The notes below the pieces were generated by a model, which saw only the letters and a program-made list of their open reading frames with translations, was not told the DNA's origin and made no database searches. Positions 33,866 through 42,996 of a DNA stretch of 64,000 nucleotides are shown here, piece by piece (position 1 is the stretch's first letter; every line of letters begins with the position of its first letter). Both the position numbers and the translations under genes were made by a program. Location: the NCBI GenBank assembly GCA_026394375.1, contig JAPKYJ010000027.1, forward strand, positions 1 to 64,000. Direction: 5' to 3'. This stretch comes from Methanomassiliicoccales archaeon (GTDB lineage: Archaea; Thermoplasmatota; Thermoplasmata; Methanomassiliicoccales; UBA472).

Positions 33866-35455
33866 TCAGAGATCATTGCCCGAATAGGATAGGTTGAAGG
33901 ATTTATTCACCAACGGGAAGTCCGGCACGATGTTGCCCAGCACCGCCACCTCCATCGCCCGCCAGTTGTGGAACGAAGCATCCCGGATCTTGTGCCGGAA
34001 AGGCCTTTGTTCCGGTCCAGCGATCATCCAATGCACCAACTCGCCTCTGGGCGACTCGACCAAGCCCATGCCCGTCATGCCCTCCGGGACTTCCACCGAA
34101 CGAACGGAAACATCTCCCCCGGGCAGATTGCCCAGGACCTGTTCGATCATGCTTATTGATTCGTAGACCTCGTCGATCTTGACCCGCATGCGCGCGTCCA
34201 CGTCGCCTTGCTTGTACACCGGCACCTTGAAGCTCAAGCAGCGGTAGGCGGCGTAGGGATGGTCCCTGCGCACGTCCCGGTCCACGCCGCTAGCTCTGGC
34301 CCCCGGACCGACCACGTTCAGGTCCTTGGCCGCCTCCAGCGACAGGACGCCCGTGGCCTCCGTTCGATCCAGGAGAGAGGGCGTGCCCACGATCAGGTCC
34401 GCGAACTCCTTGAACTCCAGCTTAAGGTCGATCAGCGAAGAGGATAAGATGTCCACATCCTCCTTCATCAGGTCCCTCCTCACCCCGCCCAGGCAGTTGA
34501 CGGAACGTAGCAGGCGGCTGCCTATGATTTGGTCGTTGAGGCTGAGCATTCTTTCGCGGAGGATGTGGGCGTGGGCCGCGCCGACGTTGAAGGCCGTGTC
34601 CAGAGCGATGCCCCCCAGATCACCGAGATGGTTGTAGATACGCTCCATCTCCGCGTACGCGCTCCTTAGGTAGAGGGCGCGTTCCGGCACCTGCACTTCG
34701 GCCATCATTTCCACCGCCTGGCAATAGGCGAGCGAATGCGCGTAGCTGTTGTCCCCCGAGACTCGCTCCGCCAGATACACGCCCTTCTGATACCGCATGC
34801 CCTCGGACAGCTTCTCGATCCCCTTGTGAGTGTAACCCAGGCGCACCTCTAGGGCCAGGATGGGCTCCCCGGCCACGCTGAAGCGGAAATGCCCCGGCTC
34901 GATCACGCCGGCGTGCACCGGGCCCACCGGTATCTCGAACACGCCCTCGCCCTCGACCTGGCGGAATGGGTATTTGGTGGGAACGCGGGGTACTCGTGTC
35001 CGCACATCGAAATCCTTGCGCAGCGGGTAGATTCCAGTGGGCCAGTCGTCATACAGCACCAGGGGCCTCAGCTCTGGATGTCCTAACGGCGTTATTCCGA
35101 AGAAATCGTGGATCTCACGTTCGTACCAGTCGGCACAGAGGATTTCCGAGGTGAGCGAATCGAACTCCGGTCGCTCCCGGTCCACGCTGGCGAGCAGAGT
35201 GACGAACTCCTCCTCCCCCTTGAGCCCTAGGACCACGATGACCTTGAAATCGTTCGTGGCAGAGCGATTGTCGACGGCATGCATGGTGATCAGGTTCGCT
35301 CCCCAGAGGTTGTGGATGTGGGCGGCCACCTCTCGCAGTCGAGAGCGGTCGATCTCCATCCAGATGTTCTCATCCTTCACGTTGGTCGAGATGACGGCGG
35401 CGGCGAGCCCCTCCGGCATGGAATCGATGATCTCCCGCAGACGGTTCTCCGTCAA
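33866..35455 (-). CDS. Hydrogenase-like large subunit without Ni ligands (NuoCD-like)
   Basis: A 529-residue fusion: an N-terminal NuoC-like 30-kDa domain (about 1-160, with ADWYEREIHDFFGI) and a NuoD/HycE-like large subunit (about 170-529). In [NiFe] hydrogenases two CxxC pairs bind nickel. Here the first motif, E-R-x-C-G-x-C-x3-H, reads ERVSGDNSYAH (230-240), and the C-terminal DPCxxC region reads NLSYSG (521-526), so all four Cys are gone. The protein also lacks the cleaved C-terminal extension. It therefore cannot be a hydrogenase. It resembles the Ehr-type, nickel-less relatives of group 4 hydrogenases. Overlaps the next upstream gene by 4 bases. Confidence 0.93.
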   Translation of the reverse strand: MTENRLREIIDSMPEGLAAAVISTNVKDENIWMEIDRSRLREVAAHIHNLWGANLITMHAVDNRSATNDFKVIVVLGLKGEEEFVTLLASVDRERPEFDSLTSEILCADWYEREIHDFFGITPLGHPELRPLVLYDDWPTGIYPLRKDFDVRTRVPRVPTKYPFRQVEGEGVFEIPVGPVHAGVIEPGHFRFSVAGEPILALEVRLGYTHKGIEKLSEGMRYQKGVYLAERVSGDNSYAHSLAYCQAVEMMAEVQVPERALYLRSAYAEMERIYNHLGDLGGIALDTAFNVGAAHAHILRERMLSLNDQIIGSRLLRSVNCLGGVRRDLMKEDVDILSSSLIDLKLEFKEFADLIVGTPSLLDRTEATGVLSLEAAKDLNVVGPGARASGVDRDVRRDHPYAAYRCLSFKVPVYKQGDVDARMRVKIDEVYESISMIEQVLGNLPGGDVSVRSVEVPEGMTGMGLVESPRGELVHWMIAGPEQRPFRHKIRDASFHNWRAMEVAVLGNIVPDFPLVNKSFNLSYSGNDL

Positions 35456-36915
35456 GGCGTCGCCCCCTGGAACAGGTGGACGATCGAGTTCAAGGCATGG
35501 CTCATGAAATTGGGGATATAGACGCCCAGCCCGAGCACGAGGACGAAGAGCACGGAAATGACCGCCAGGTTCAGGCGGCTCACCTCCCCCTTCGGCTCAG
35601 ATCTCGTTCCGTTCCCGAAAACCATTCGCATGACGTGCCAAAGGAAGGCGGCGAATATCACCGCCAGGAAGAGGAGCAGCAGGCCGCTGACCAGCCACTG
35701 CCCCTGCTCGATGCCCGCGTAGAGCACCGTGAACTCGGAGATGAAAACGCCGAACGGGGGAGATCCCGTGATCGCCAGAGCGCCCAGCACTAGGAAGAGG
35801 GCGGTGTATGGCATGCTCGATGACAGCCCCCGCACCTCTTCCATGGTCTTGGTCTTGAAGCGAAGCAGGATGTTGCCGGAGGTGAAGAAGAGCATGGATT
35901 TGGTGACGGCATGGTTCAGCATGTGCAGCAGCCCGCCCAGCACGCCTATCGGTCCCCCGAGCCCGAAGCCGATGGCGATGATGCCCATGTGCTCGATGCT
36001 GGAATAGGCCAGCAGGCGCTTGTAGTCCCGGGCCAGGATGATGAAGGCCGCCGCCACTGCCAGGGAAAGGACGCCGAAGAGCAGCAGCAACGATCCGCTG
36101 AAGCCCGGACCCAGGGCGGCGGAGGAGACCATATGCATTCTAATGATCCCGTACATTGCGCAGTTCAGCAGCACCCCCGAGAGCAACGCGGAGATAGGGG
36201 TCGGAGCTTGCGAGTGAGCATCGGGCAGCCAAGTGTGCATCGGTGCCAATCCTACCTTGGTGCCGTATCCGACCAAGACGAGGATGAAGGCCACCTTGAG
36301 CAAGGTCGGGTCGAGCTGGTTCGCGACGGACATCAGGGTGGTCCAATCCAGACCCGTTGCTTCCGTCCCAGGAATTCTGGTGGATGAGGCATAGGCCAGG
36401 ATGATGCCCAGTAGGGCCAGGGTGATGCCCACGGAACAGATGATGATGTACTTCCAGGCCGCTTCCAAGGAGGTCTCGCGATTGTAGAAGCCTACCAGGA
36501 AGGCGGAGGCCAGGGTGGTGGCCTCGATGGCGATCCACATGATGCCCAGGTTGTTCGAGACGCACACCAGCACCATGGTGAAGATGAAGATGTGAAGCAG
36601 AGCGTAGTAGTAGCGCAACCGCCCCAGTCCGAACTCCTTCTCCCGGTACTCGGTGCCCATGTACCCTATGGAGTAGAGGGAGGTCATGAAGCCGATGAAG
36701 GTGACGAGGAGCAGGACGTAGGCGGAGAACTGGTCGAGGAACAGGGCGCCTTCGTATCTAGCACCGTTCCCGAAGGCGTCGTAGGCGAAAGCGAGAGCGA
36801 AAGCGAACAGCACACCGGAGCCGACGGCGCTGGCCAGCTCCAACAGCCGATGGCCATTGCACAGGTAGCAGAGCATGGCGGTGACCAGAGGAATGGCCAA
36901 GAGCAGTTCTATCAT
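35452..36915 (-). CDS. Antiporter-like membrane subunit (NuoN/HyfF-like)
   Basis: A 487-residue subunit with about 14 membrane helices, a member of the Mrp-antiporter/complex I proton-channel family. The hallmark is the helix around GYGTKVGLAPMHTWLPDAHSQAP (a conserved Lys) followed by SALLSGVLLNC, with another conserved Glu in WIAIEATTLASAFLVGFYNR and LLAYSSIEHMG further on. It should translocate H+ or Na+ in step with electron transfer. Second antiporter-like subunit of the operon, together with the 659-residue one. Confidence 0.93.
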   Translation of the reverse strand: MIELLLAIPLVTAMLCYLCNGHRLLELASAVGSGVLFAFALAFAYDAFGNGARYEGALFLDQFSAYVLLLVTFIGFMTSLYSIGYMGTEYREKEFGLGRLRYYYALLHIFIFTMVLVCVSNNLGIMWIAIEATTLASAFLVGFYNRETSLEAAWKYIIICSVGITLALLGIILAYASSTRIPGTEATGLDWTTLMSVANQLDPTLLKVAFILVLVGYGTKVGLAPMHTWLPDAHSQAPTPISALLSGVLLNCAMYGIIRMHMVSSAALGPGFSGSLLLLFGVLSLAVAAAFIILARDYKRLLAYSSIEHMGIIAIGFGLGGPIGVLGGLLHMLNHAVTKSMLFFTSGNILLRFKTKTMEEVRGLSSSMPYTALFLVLGALAITGSPPFGVFISEFTVLYAGIEQGQWLVSGLLLLFLAVIFAAFLWHVMRMVFGNGTRSEPKGEVSRLNLAVISVLFVLVLGLGVYIPNFMSHALNSIVHLFQGATP

Positions 36916-37563
36916 CTAATCCCTCAGCCTCCTCAGGAACGCAGTGTCCAGGGTGTCGAAGGTGCGATTGATGCGGAAGGCGAAGACCCCCATGATCAGC
37001 ACCGCCACCAGGATGTCGAAGAAGATGCCCAGCTCCACGATGAGCGGCATGCCGTAGGTGGCGGAGATGGCGGCCATGAACAGCCCGTTCTCCATGCAAA
37101 GCAGGCCGATGACCTGGGTGATGGCCTTCCAGCGAGAGATCATGATGAAGAAGCCGATGAGCACCACTCCCAAGGAAAGGGCCATGGCGTTGCGAGTGAT
37201 GACCGTGCCCTGCTCGATGATCGGCGCTGCCACGTGGTAGGCGAGCACGGCCAGTCCGGCCGAGACCAGGAGGGAGGAGGGCGTGTTCAGCAGCGGCTCC
37301 ACCTCATTCTCCACCTTGATGCGCTTCATGACGTAGGAAAGGATGCGGGGGATGAGGAGGGCCTTGATACCTATTGTGAGCCCGGCCACTAGATAGATGT
37401 GCTCGGAGCCAGTGAGGTAGGCCACGCTGGCCGCTAGCGCACCCAATGCAAGCGACTGCAGGGCAAAGATGCGGACCATGGTCTGCATTCTGGAGCTGGC
37501 CACGAGCATGAACGCTGACAGCATGACCAGGGTCGCCAGCCCATTCACCATGTTGATCTCCAC
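36916..37563 (-). CDS. Membrane subunit HyfE-like (NuoK-like C-terminal half)
   Basis: A 215-residue protein with about six membrane helices. The C-terminal half carries the NuoK/MrpC-type stretch KAITQVIGLLCMENGLFMA, with the Glu needed for proton passage; the N-terminal half is the extra part typical of HyfE/HycD-group subunits. Its start abuts the HyfC-like gene and its stop abuts the NuoN-like gene. Confidence 0.88.
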   Translation of the reverse strand: MEINMVNGLATLVMLSAFMLVASSRMQTMVRIFALQSLALGALAASVAYLTGSEHIYLVAGLTIGIKALLIPRILSYVMKRIKVENEVEPLLNTPSSLLVSAGLAVLAYHVAAPIIEQGTVITRNAMALSLGVVLIGFFIMISRWKAITQVIGLLCMENGLFMAAISATYGMPLIVELGIFFDILVAVLIMGVFAFRINRTFDTLDTAFLRRLRD

Positions 37564-37584
37564 CAGGCTCGCCGTCTTCTCACC

Positions 37585-38520
37585 TCACAGCACGTAGTAT
37601 GACATGACCGCGAGGAACGCCAGCATGAAGGAGCCGGTGAGTAGGTTGGGCAGTCGGAACAACCTCATCTTCGACATCGAGGATTCGAGCAGCGCTATGG
37701 CGAACGCCATCACGAGGATCTTGGCCACGAACACCAAGATGCCCAGAACGATCGGCAGTGGGGCGACCTCCGTCGCTATCCCCCAGGGCAGGAAGGCGTT
37801 CCAGGCGATGGTCATGAACAGAATTAGCTTAGTCATGCTCGACCACTCCATGAGCGCCAGCTGCTTGCCCGAGTACTCGAGGAGCATGCCCTCGTGGATC
37901 ATGGTGAGCTCGAGATGCGTGGCCGGGTTGTCCACCGGGACCCGGGCGTTCTCCGCCAGGATAGCAATGAAGAACGCCGCAAAGGCCAGGAAGAGGGAGG
38001 GGCGTACCAGGTCGAGCCCCGAGGTCGCCAGGTCCCGCGATATCCCGGCCAGGTTCGTGGTGCCTGTCAGCAGGGCGGTGGTGAAGATGGCCAGGAGGAT
38101 GGTGGGCTCGATGATCGAGGAAACGAGCATCTCCCGACTCGAGCCCATACCGCCGAATGTGCTCCCTGCATCCAAAGCGGCCAGGGCCATGAACAACCTC
38201 GCCATGGCCAGCAGATAGACGATCACGATGAGATCGCCCATGAACCCCATGGACTCGGACACGAACACTGGTATGAGCAGGGCGGCGGCCAGAACGGCCA
38301 ACACGCACACATAAGGGGCAATGGTGGTGACCCAGGAGGCCTCCTTGGAGACCACTGAATCCTTCTGGAAGAGCTTTGCTAGATCGTAGTAGGGCTGCAG
38401 CACCGGCGGGCCACGGCGGCTCTGCATCCAGGCCTTGAGCTTGCGTATGATGCCCGTTACCAGCGGTGCCAGGAGCAGCAGCGACAGGGACTGGATAATG
38501 GAGAGGAGCACGTCGTTCAT
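37585..38520 (-). CDS. Membrane subunit HyfC-like (NuoH-like)
   Basis: A 311-residue, eight-helix subunit that anchors the peripheral arm. Recognisable features are SRRGPPVLQPYYDLAKLFQKD near the N-terminus, ARVPVDNPATHLELTMIHEGM (the acidic loop facing the quinone-like cavity of complex I) and EYSGKQLALMEW. It transmits the redox step to the antiporter-like subunits. Positioned between the 659-residue and 215-residue membrane subunits, as in hyf operons. Confidence 0.93.
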   Translation of the reverse strand: MNDVLLSIIQSLSLLLLAPLVTGIIRKLKAWMQSRRGPPVLQPYYDLAKLFQKDSVVSKEASWVTTIAPYVCVLAVLAAALLIPVFVSESMGFMGDLIVIVYLLAMARLFMALAALDAGSTFGGMGSSREMLVSSIIEPTILLAIFTTALLTGTTNLAGISRDLATSGLDLVRPSLFLAFAAFFIAILAENARVPVDNPATHLELTMIHEGMLLEYSGKQLALMEWSSMTKLILFMTIAWNAFLPWGIATEVAPLPIVLGILVFVAKILVMAFAIALLESSMSKMRLFRLPNLLTGSFMLAFLAVMSYYVL

Positions 38521-38524
38521 GGCA

Positions 38525-40504
38525 TCACCGGAAGATGAGCAGCAGTATCACCAGGGTGGCGAAGATGTACGCCAGGTATGCCTGGATGCTGCCTGTCTGG
38601 ATCACCCCGACGCGCCTGGCCAGCCCCGTGGCCAGTTTGACGGTCGGCTCGTAGAGATAGCGTTCGAAGATCGGCTGCACGGATGTGGAATAGGAGAGCC
38701 TGCGGAGGTAAGCGGAGCGCTCTTCCAGCACTGTGGTTCTGGACTGGGAGCGGAAGATGGAGTTGAAGACACGATTAATGGGCTGCGAATAGCCAGTGGC
38801 CGTGTACTCGTTCCTTGGACCCAGGGGCGTGCCGCAATCCCAGGTATCGCCTTCGACGGTCCTCGTCCTGCCTCCGAAGATGCGAGAGAAGGCGACCACC
38901 AGCGCCAGAAGTGCGATCAAGGCCAAGCCGAGCAGCGCCGGCGACATGGCTGAGAATCCTGAGGTCGGGGTCTCTAGCACCAGACCATCGATCAGCGTGG
39001 AGGCGATGCTCACGTGCAGGACACTGGCGCTGACCGAATCCACCGTGGGAATGTAGAAGGTGGAGAGCACCCCCGCGCCCACGCACAGTACCGCCAATAC
39101 CGACATCCCAAACAGCATCGTGCCTGACACCTCGTGCGCCTTAGCCGCCTTCTCGCTCCTAGGTCGGGCCAGGAAGGCGATCCCATAGACCCGCACGAAG
39201 CAAGCTGCGGCCAAAGCGCCGGTCAGCGCCAGCGTGCCAAGCGCGACGGCCAGAAGGATGTTGACCACCACGTCGTTGAGGCTGAAGGAGAGAAGGAGCG
39301 ACTGGAAGATGAGCCACTCGCTGACGAAGCCATTGAAGGGAGGGATGGCGGCGATGGAGAGCACGCCCACAAAGAACAGCACGCCCGTCCACTTCATCCT
39401 CTTGGCCAGGCCGCCCATGAGCTCAATGTTCTTGGTGCCCGTGGCGTACGCCAGAGCTCCCGCGCCCAGGAACAGCAACCCCTTGAAGAGGGCGTGATTG
39501 AAGGAGTGGAGCAGGGCGGCGATGAGCGCCAATGCTGCGAGCTGCTTCAAGCCGTAGGCGTCGAAGACGATCGACGAACCAAGGGCGATGAAGACTATGC
39601 CTATGTTCTCGATGCTTGAGAAGGCAAGGATGCGCTTGATGTCCTTCTCCATGAGGGCGTAGAGTACCCCTAGGAGCGCGGAGATGGAGCCGACGAGAAG
39701 CAGGAGCAACCCCCACCACGCCTCTACGGTTCCCAGGAGCTCGAAGGTGCAGCGGATGAGCATGAACACTGCGGTCTTGATCATGATGCCGGACATGAGC
39801 GCGGAGACGCTCGAGGGGGCGGCGGGGTGGGCCTGCGGCAGCCAGACGTGCAGAGGGACTATCCCGGCCTTGGTCCCGAAGCCCAGGAAAAGGAGGACGA
39901 AAACGACCGAACGCAGGGTTGGGTCCATGAGAGCACCGGCATTGTGCATCGAACCGAACTCAAGAGAATGCGCCTGCAGGGAGATGATGATCAGGGCGGT
40001 GGTGATCAAGGCCGTTCCGATGTGCGTCATCACCAGGTAGAGGAGGCCGGACGAGAGCACGCCCTCGCGTCCATGTTCGTAGATGACCAAGAAGTAGGAG
40101 GAAAGGGACATCAGCTCCCAGGCCACCAGGAAAAGGACCAGGTTGGAGGCGGTGAACACCAACACCAGGGAGAGAAGGAAGAGGTTGAAGAGCGCCCCGA
40201 ACCGCCCGACGCTGTAGTGGCCCGAATACTCCCGAGCGTAGCCGATAGAATAGAAGGAGGCCGCCACCCCGATCAGGCCGAGGGCCACCAGGAAGAAGGC
40301 GGACAGCTTGTCCACGTGCAGATGAATTATCGGAACGGTGAGTAGTGTCGTTCCTTGTTCTAGAAACAGGTCCAGGTCGCCTCCCAACAGGACGTCGACG
40401 CCCACCAGGGTCAGAAGGAAGCTCGCCACGGCCGCCGATCCGAACGAGATGCACCGACAGGCATGCTCCTTTCGGTCCAGCAATACCGCTGCCAAGGCGC
40501 CCAC
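38525..40504 (-). CDS. Antiporter-like membrane subunit (NuoL/HyfB-like)
   Basis: A 659-residue subunit, first in the operon. About 14-15 helices are visible, with the proton-channel helix GFGTKAGIVPLHVWLPQAHPAAP (a conserved Lys) and MEKDIKRILAFSSIENIGIV. A C-terminal lateral region (after about 560, including YSQPINRVF and YEPTVKLATGLARRVG) ends in a final helix, as in HyfB/HycC. GTG 40504 is the first ordinary start, but the frame continues upstream in a hydrophobic run (ELLLPAVFIAAS), so the true start may lie up to about 45 bases earlier with an unusual start codon. Confidence 0.92.
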   Translation of the reverse strand: MGALAAVLLDRKEHACRCISFGSAAVASFLLTLVGVDVLLGGDLDLFLEQGTTLLTVPIIHLHVDKLSAFFLVALGLIGVAASFYSIGYAREYSGHYSVGRFGALFNLFLLSLVLVFTASNLVLFLVAWELMSLSSYFLVIYEHGREGVLSSGLLYLVMTHIGTALITTALIIISLQAHSLEFGSMHNAGALMDPTLRSVVFVLLFLGFGTKAGIVPLHVWLPQAHPAAPSSVSALMSGIMIKTAVFMLIRCTFELLGTVEAWWGLLLLLVGSISALLGVLYALMEKDIKRILAFSSIENIGIVFIALGSSIVFDAYGLKQLAALALIAALLHSFNHALFKGLLFLGAGALAYATGTKNIELMGGLAKRMKWTGVLFFVGVLSIAAIPPFNGFVSEWLIFQSLLLSFSLNDVVVNILLAVALGTLALTGALAAACFVRVYGIAFLARPRSEKAAKAHEVSGTMLFGMSVLAVLCVGAGVLSTFYIPTVDSVSASVLHVSIASTLIDGLVLETPTSGFSAMSPALLGLALIALLALVVAFSRIFGGRTRTVEGDTWDCGTPLGPRNEYTATGYSQPINRVFNSIFRSQSRTTVLEERSAYLRRLSYSTSVQPIFERYLYEPTVKLATGLARRVGVIQTGSIQAYLAYIFATLVILLLIFR

Positions 40505-40729
40505 GGATGCTGCGATGAATACGGCCGGCAGGAGGAGCTCAGCGAGCGTTCGACTCGCCTCCAGACGCCGGCCACGGCCCGATGCCTACGGTCAGAAACC
40601 GAATCGACTTCGTCGCCAAGACCTGCCTGTCCTTCGTTTGGCTGGCAAACGATAGCTGTTATTAAATGTTTCGAGTCCAGCGCAGACTAATTTTACGAAA
40701 ACGAGTTCCCTCAGGACTCAACTGAGTTA

Positions 40730-40999
40730 TCAGGCCATCAGCGACCTCAGGCCCCGATCCTCCTCGTAGCGACGGGCGACCCTCTCCGCCCATCTCTCAT
40801 CGAGGCCGTGGTGCTCGCGTAGGTACCTGACCGCGTGCGAATGCCCCTTCTCCTCAACACCCAGCTCGTCCAGGATGGCGAACCATTCCGCCCATCCCTT
40901 GCCGGTGGCGTTCTGCACCGCCTCGTCGCTAATCAAGCGAACGTCCTCCTTGCCCTTGGGCGCGCAGTTCGGTCTCTCTGCCACGCATGCATATCTCAC
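40730..40999 (-). CDS. DUF4287-like small protein
   Basis: An 89-residue protein whose body (ISDEAVQNATGKGWAEWFAI, then AVRYLREHHGLDERWAERVARRYEEDRGLR) follows the DUF4287 pattern, a helical domain of unknown function found alone or fused to START-like domains. GTG start, without a clear ribosome site. It is upstream of the hydrogenase-like operon on the same strand but 225 bases away, so probably separate. Confidence 0.75.
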   Translation of the reverse strand: MRYACVAERPNCAPKGKEDVRLISDEAVQNATGKGWAEWFAILDELGVEEKGHSHAVRYLREHHGLDERWAERVARRYEEDRGLRSLMA

Positions 41000-41109
41000 C
41001 CCGGCCTAGAAAGCGTTTGCCCCGCGAAGCGCCAGACGAATCGGGAAGGAAGACCGAGACAACGAGATAATATACCAGCGGATGGCTCTTTGACGCGGAG
41101 GGCGAAAGC

Positions 41110-41637
41110 GTGCAGGAAAATGGCTCCGACACGGAGGGCGACCAAAGCGTGGCCGTGCTCAAGACAGCGCTGGAGATCGAGGAGTTCGGCATCCAGTTCT
41201 ATTCCTCCCTGGCCAAGTGCGTCACCGATCAGAAGGGAGCGGCGCTATTGCGCAGCCTTGGCAACGACGAGAGGGAGCACAAGGCCATCGTGGAGAAGGA
41301 GATCGCGCGCCTGGCGCAGACGCGCGACGTCACCTGGGTGCAGCCCTTGCGCGAGTACCTGCGCATCTTGCCTGAGCGAATTTTCGCGCCCCCTCCCGAC
41401 AGCTGCCTCACGCTGAACGACGAGATGCGCGCATTGGGGATCGGCATCGAGGTGGAGGAGAACTCCATCCGCATGTACTCTGAGTCGTTGAGCAAAGTGC
41501 AAGAGGCCGGGGTCAAACGCACCTTGGAGACGTTGGCGAATTGGGAAGGCACGCATAAGAAGCTGCTTGAAGAGAACCTGCGCCTGCTCAAGCTTGAAGG
41601 CTCCTGGTACGGCTATGGACCGATACTCGAAGGCTGA
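41110..41637 (+). CDS. Rubrerythrin-like ferritin-fold protein
   Basis: A 175-residue four-helix-bundle protein with diiron-type ligands: ALEIEEFGIQFY, DEREHKAIV (E-x2-H), GIEVEENSIRMY and NWEGTHKKLLEE (the second E-x2-H-like pair). The rubredoxin domain of classical rubrerythrin is missing and the spacer between helix pairs is long. Probably a peroxide- or oxygen-reducing protein that takes electrons from another carrier. GTG start with a GGAGGG ribosome site. It precedes the HdrD-like gene. Confidence 0.82.
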   Translation: MQENGSDTEGDQSVAVLKTALEIEEFGIQFYSSLAKCVTDQKGAALLRSLGNDEREHKAIVEKEIARLAQTRDVTWVQPLREYLRILPERIFAPPPDSCLTLNDEMRALGIGIEVEENSIRMYSESLSKVQEAGVKRTLETLANWEGTHKKLLEENLRLLKLEGSWYGYGPILEG

Positions 41638-41712
41638 AGAGGTTTTGGCAAGGGTTATTAAGGGCGTTAGGTTTTGGCATCTGAAACATACCAGTTCCGC
41701 TGTGTGAGAAGG

Positions 41713-41738
41713 AATAAATACCTAGGTTTCATGCCTAG
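41713..41738 (+). promoter_or_regulatory. TATA box with adjacent palindrome, HdrD-like gene
   Basis: AATAAATA (41713-41720) is followed at once by the inverted repeat CTAGG-N7-CCTAG (41722-41738). A dyad between the TATA box and the expected transcript start is a usual place for an archaeal repressor to bind. The ATG is at 41803, leaving a leader of roughly 55-60 bases. Confidence 0.5.
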
Positions 41739-41802
41739 TCCAATCTTCGCCCTCAATGGGGCAAGGGACCGCGCGCGCTGAGCTAGTTATGAGGTACGTC
41801 CG

Positions 41803-42996
41803 ATGGTGCGAATGCCAAGGATCAACCGGGAATTGTCGGCATGTCTGCAGTGTGGCTATTGCGTCAGGGTGTGCGATACCTATGACCAGGAGCCTTGGGA
41901 ATCTATCAGTCCGAGGGGCAAGGTCTTCTACCTGAGGCAACTGCAGAACAAGACCCCCCTGGATGCCATTCTCGGCCGCAAGGTGGAGGTGGACGACGAG
42001 TTCGTCGACGCCCTGTTCCGCTGCACGGGCTGCGCCGCCTGCTGGTCCGTGTGCCACGTGAGCATCGAGTTCGCCGAGTTCTGGGAGAAGGTGCGCGAAT
42101 GGGTAGTGGAGCAGGGCAAGGGGCCCATGCCCGCGCACAAGAAGATACGCGAGCGCATCCTGGCGTCCAACAACCCTTATGGAGAGCCGCCAGAGAAGAG
42201 AGGAGCCTGGTTCCCTGAAGGCATCAAGCGCGTGGAATCCAACCCGGATGCGGTCTTCTTCGCCGGCTGCACCGCCTCCTACAGGATGACTAGCATTCCC
42301 AAGGCGGCCGTCACCGTCATGGACCGGGCGGGAGTGAAACAGAACATCATGGGCAGTGAGGAGTATTGTTGCACCTCCCCCATGCTGCGCACTGGCCAGA
42401 TCGATGCCTCCCGCAGATCCGCGGAGAACAACATCCTGCAGACGGAGAAGATGGGCGCCAAGGCCATGGTCACCGCCTGCGCCGGCTGCTTCAAGACCAC
42501 CACTCACGATTACGGCCGCTTCTACTCCAATCCCTCCTTCGAGGTCTACCACTTCTCGCAATATGCCCAGAAGCTGATCAAGGAGAAGAAGCTCAAGTTG
42601 ACCAAGGAGATCAAGGCCAAGGTGACCTACCACGACCCGTGCCACCTGGGAAGGCACTCGGGCGTCTTCGAGCCTCCGCGCGAGGTCATCAAGGCGATTC
42701 CGGGGATGGAATTGGTGGAGATGCCGCACAACCGCATGAGCTCACAATGCTGCGGAGCTGGTGGCGGCTACAAGTCCCAATACAACGAGCTGGCAGTGAA
42801 CATCGCCGCTAAACGCGTCAAAGAAGCGCTTTCCACGGGAGCTGAGCGGATCGTCACCACCTGCCCATTCTGCGTGCTCAACCTCCAGGCCGGGGCGAAG
42901 CAGCTGAATGCCAATATCAAGGTGATGGACCTGGCGGAGCTGCTGATGGAGGCCACCGAACCAGCGCCGGCGGCAGCTCCGGAAGCGAAGAAGTGA
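41803..42996 (+). CDS. HdrD-like Fe-S oxidoreductase
   Basis: A 397-residue protein combining two ferredoxin motifs (Cys14/17/20/24 in CLQCGYCVRVC and Cys74/77/80/84 in CTGCAACWSVC) with two CCG domains. In the first CCG domain the CC pair is followed by Thr (EYCCTSPMLRTG); the second is canonical (SSQCCGAGGG, with CPFC later). The architecture matches HdrD/GlpC/LldE-type subunits that carry a noncubane or ordinary [4Fe-4S] centre. Without HdrE or FAD partners it may be a general thiol-disulfide or dehydrogenase electron carrier. The Ala/Pro/Lys-rich tail is soluble. It may link cytosolic disulfide chemistry with the membrane complex nearby (inference). Confidence 0.9.
   Translation: MVRMPRINRELSACLQCGYCVRVCDTYDQEPWESISPRGKVFYLRQLQNKTPLDAILGRKVEVDDEFVDALFRCTGCAACWSVCHVSIEFAEFWEKVREWVVEQGKGPMPAHKKIRERILASNNPYGEPPEKRGAWFPEGIKRVESNPDAVFFAGCTASYRMTSIPKAAVTVMDRAGVKQNIMGSEEYCCTSPMLRTGQIDASRRSAENNILQTEKMGAKAMVTACAGCFKTTTHDYGRFYSNPSFEVYHFSQYAQKLIKEKKLKLTKEIKAKVTYHDPCHLGRHSGVFEPPREVIKAIPGMELVEMPHNRMSSQCCGAGGGYKSQYNELAVNIAAKRVKEALSTGAERIVTTCPFCVLNLQAGAKQLNANIKVMDLAELLMEATEPAPAAAPEAKK

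Noticed and set aside
33061-40504. A true [NiFe] hydrogenase or complex I
   Set aside because: All four nickel-binding Cys are missing, and the NuoEFG input module and separate NuoA/J/K/M set of complex I are absent.
38525-40504. An Mrp-type Na+/H+ antiporter operon
   Set aside because: The antiporter-like subunits lie among NuoH-, NuoB-, NuoCD- and NuoI-like genes in hydrogenase order, without MrpE/F/G-type small subunits.
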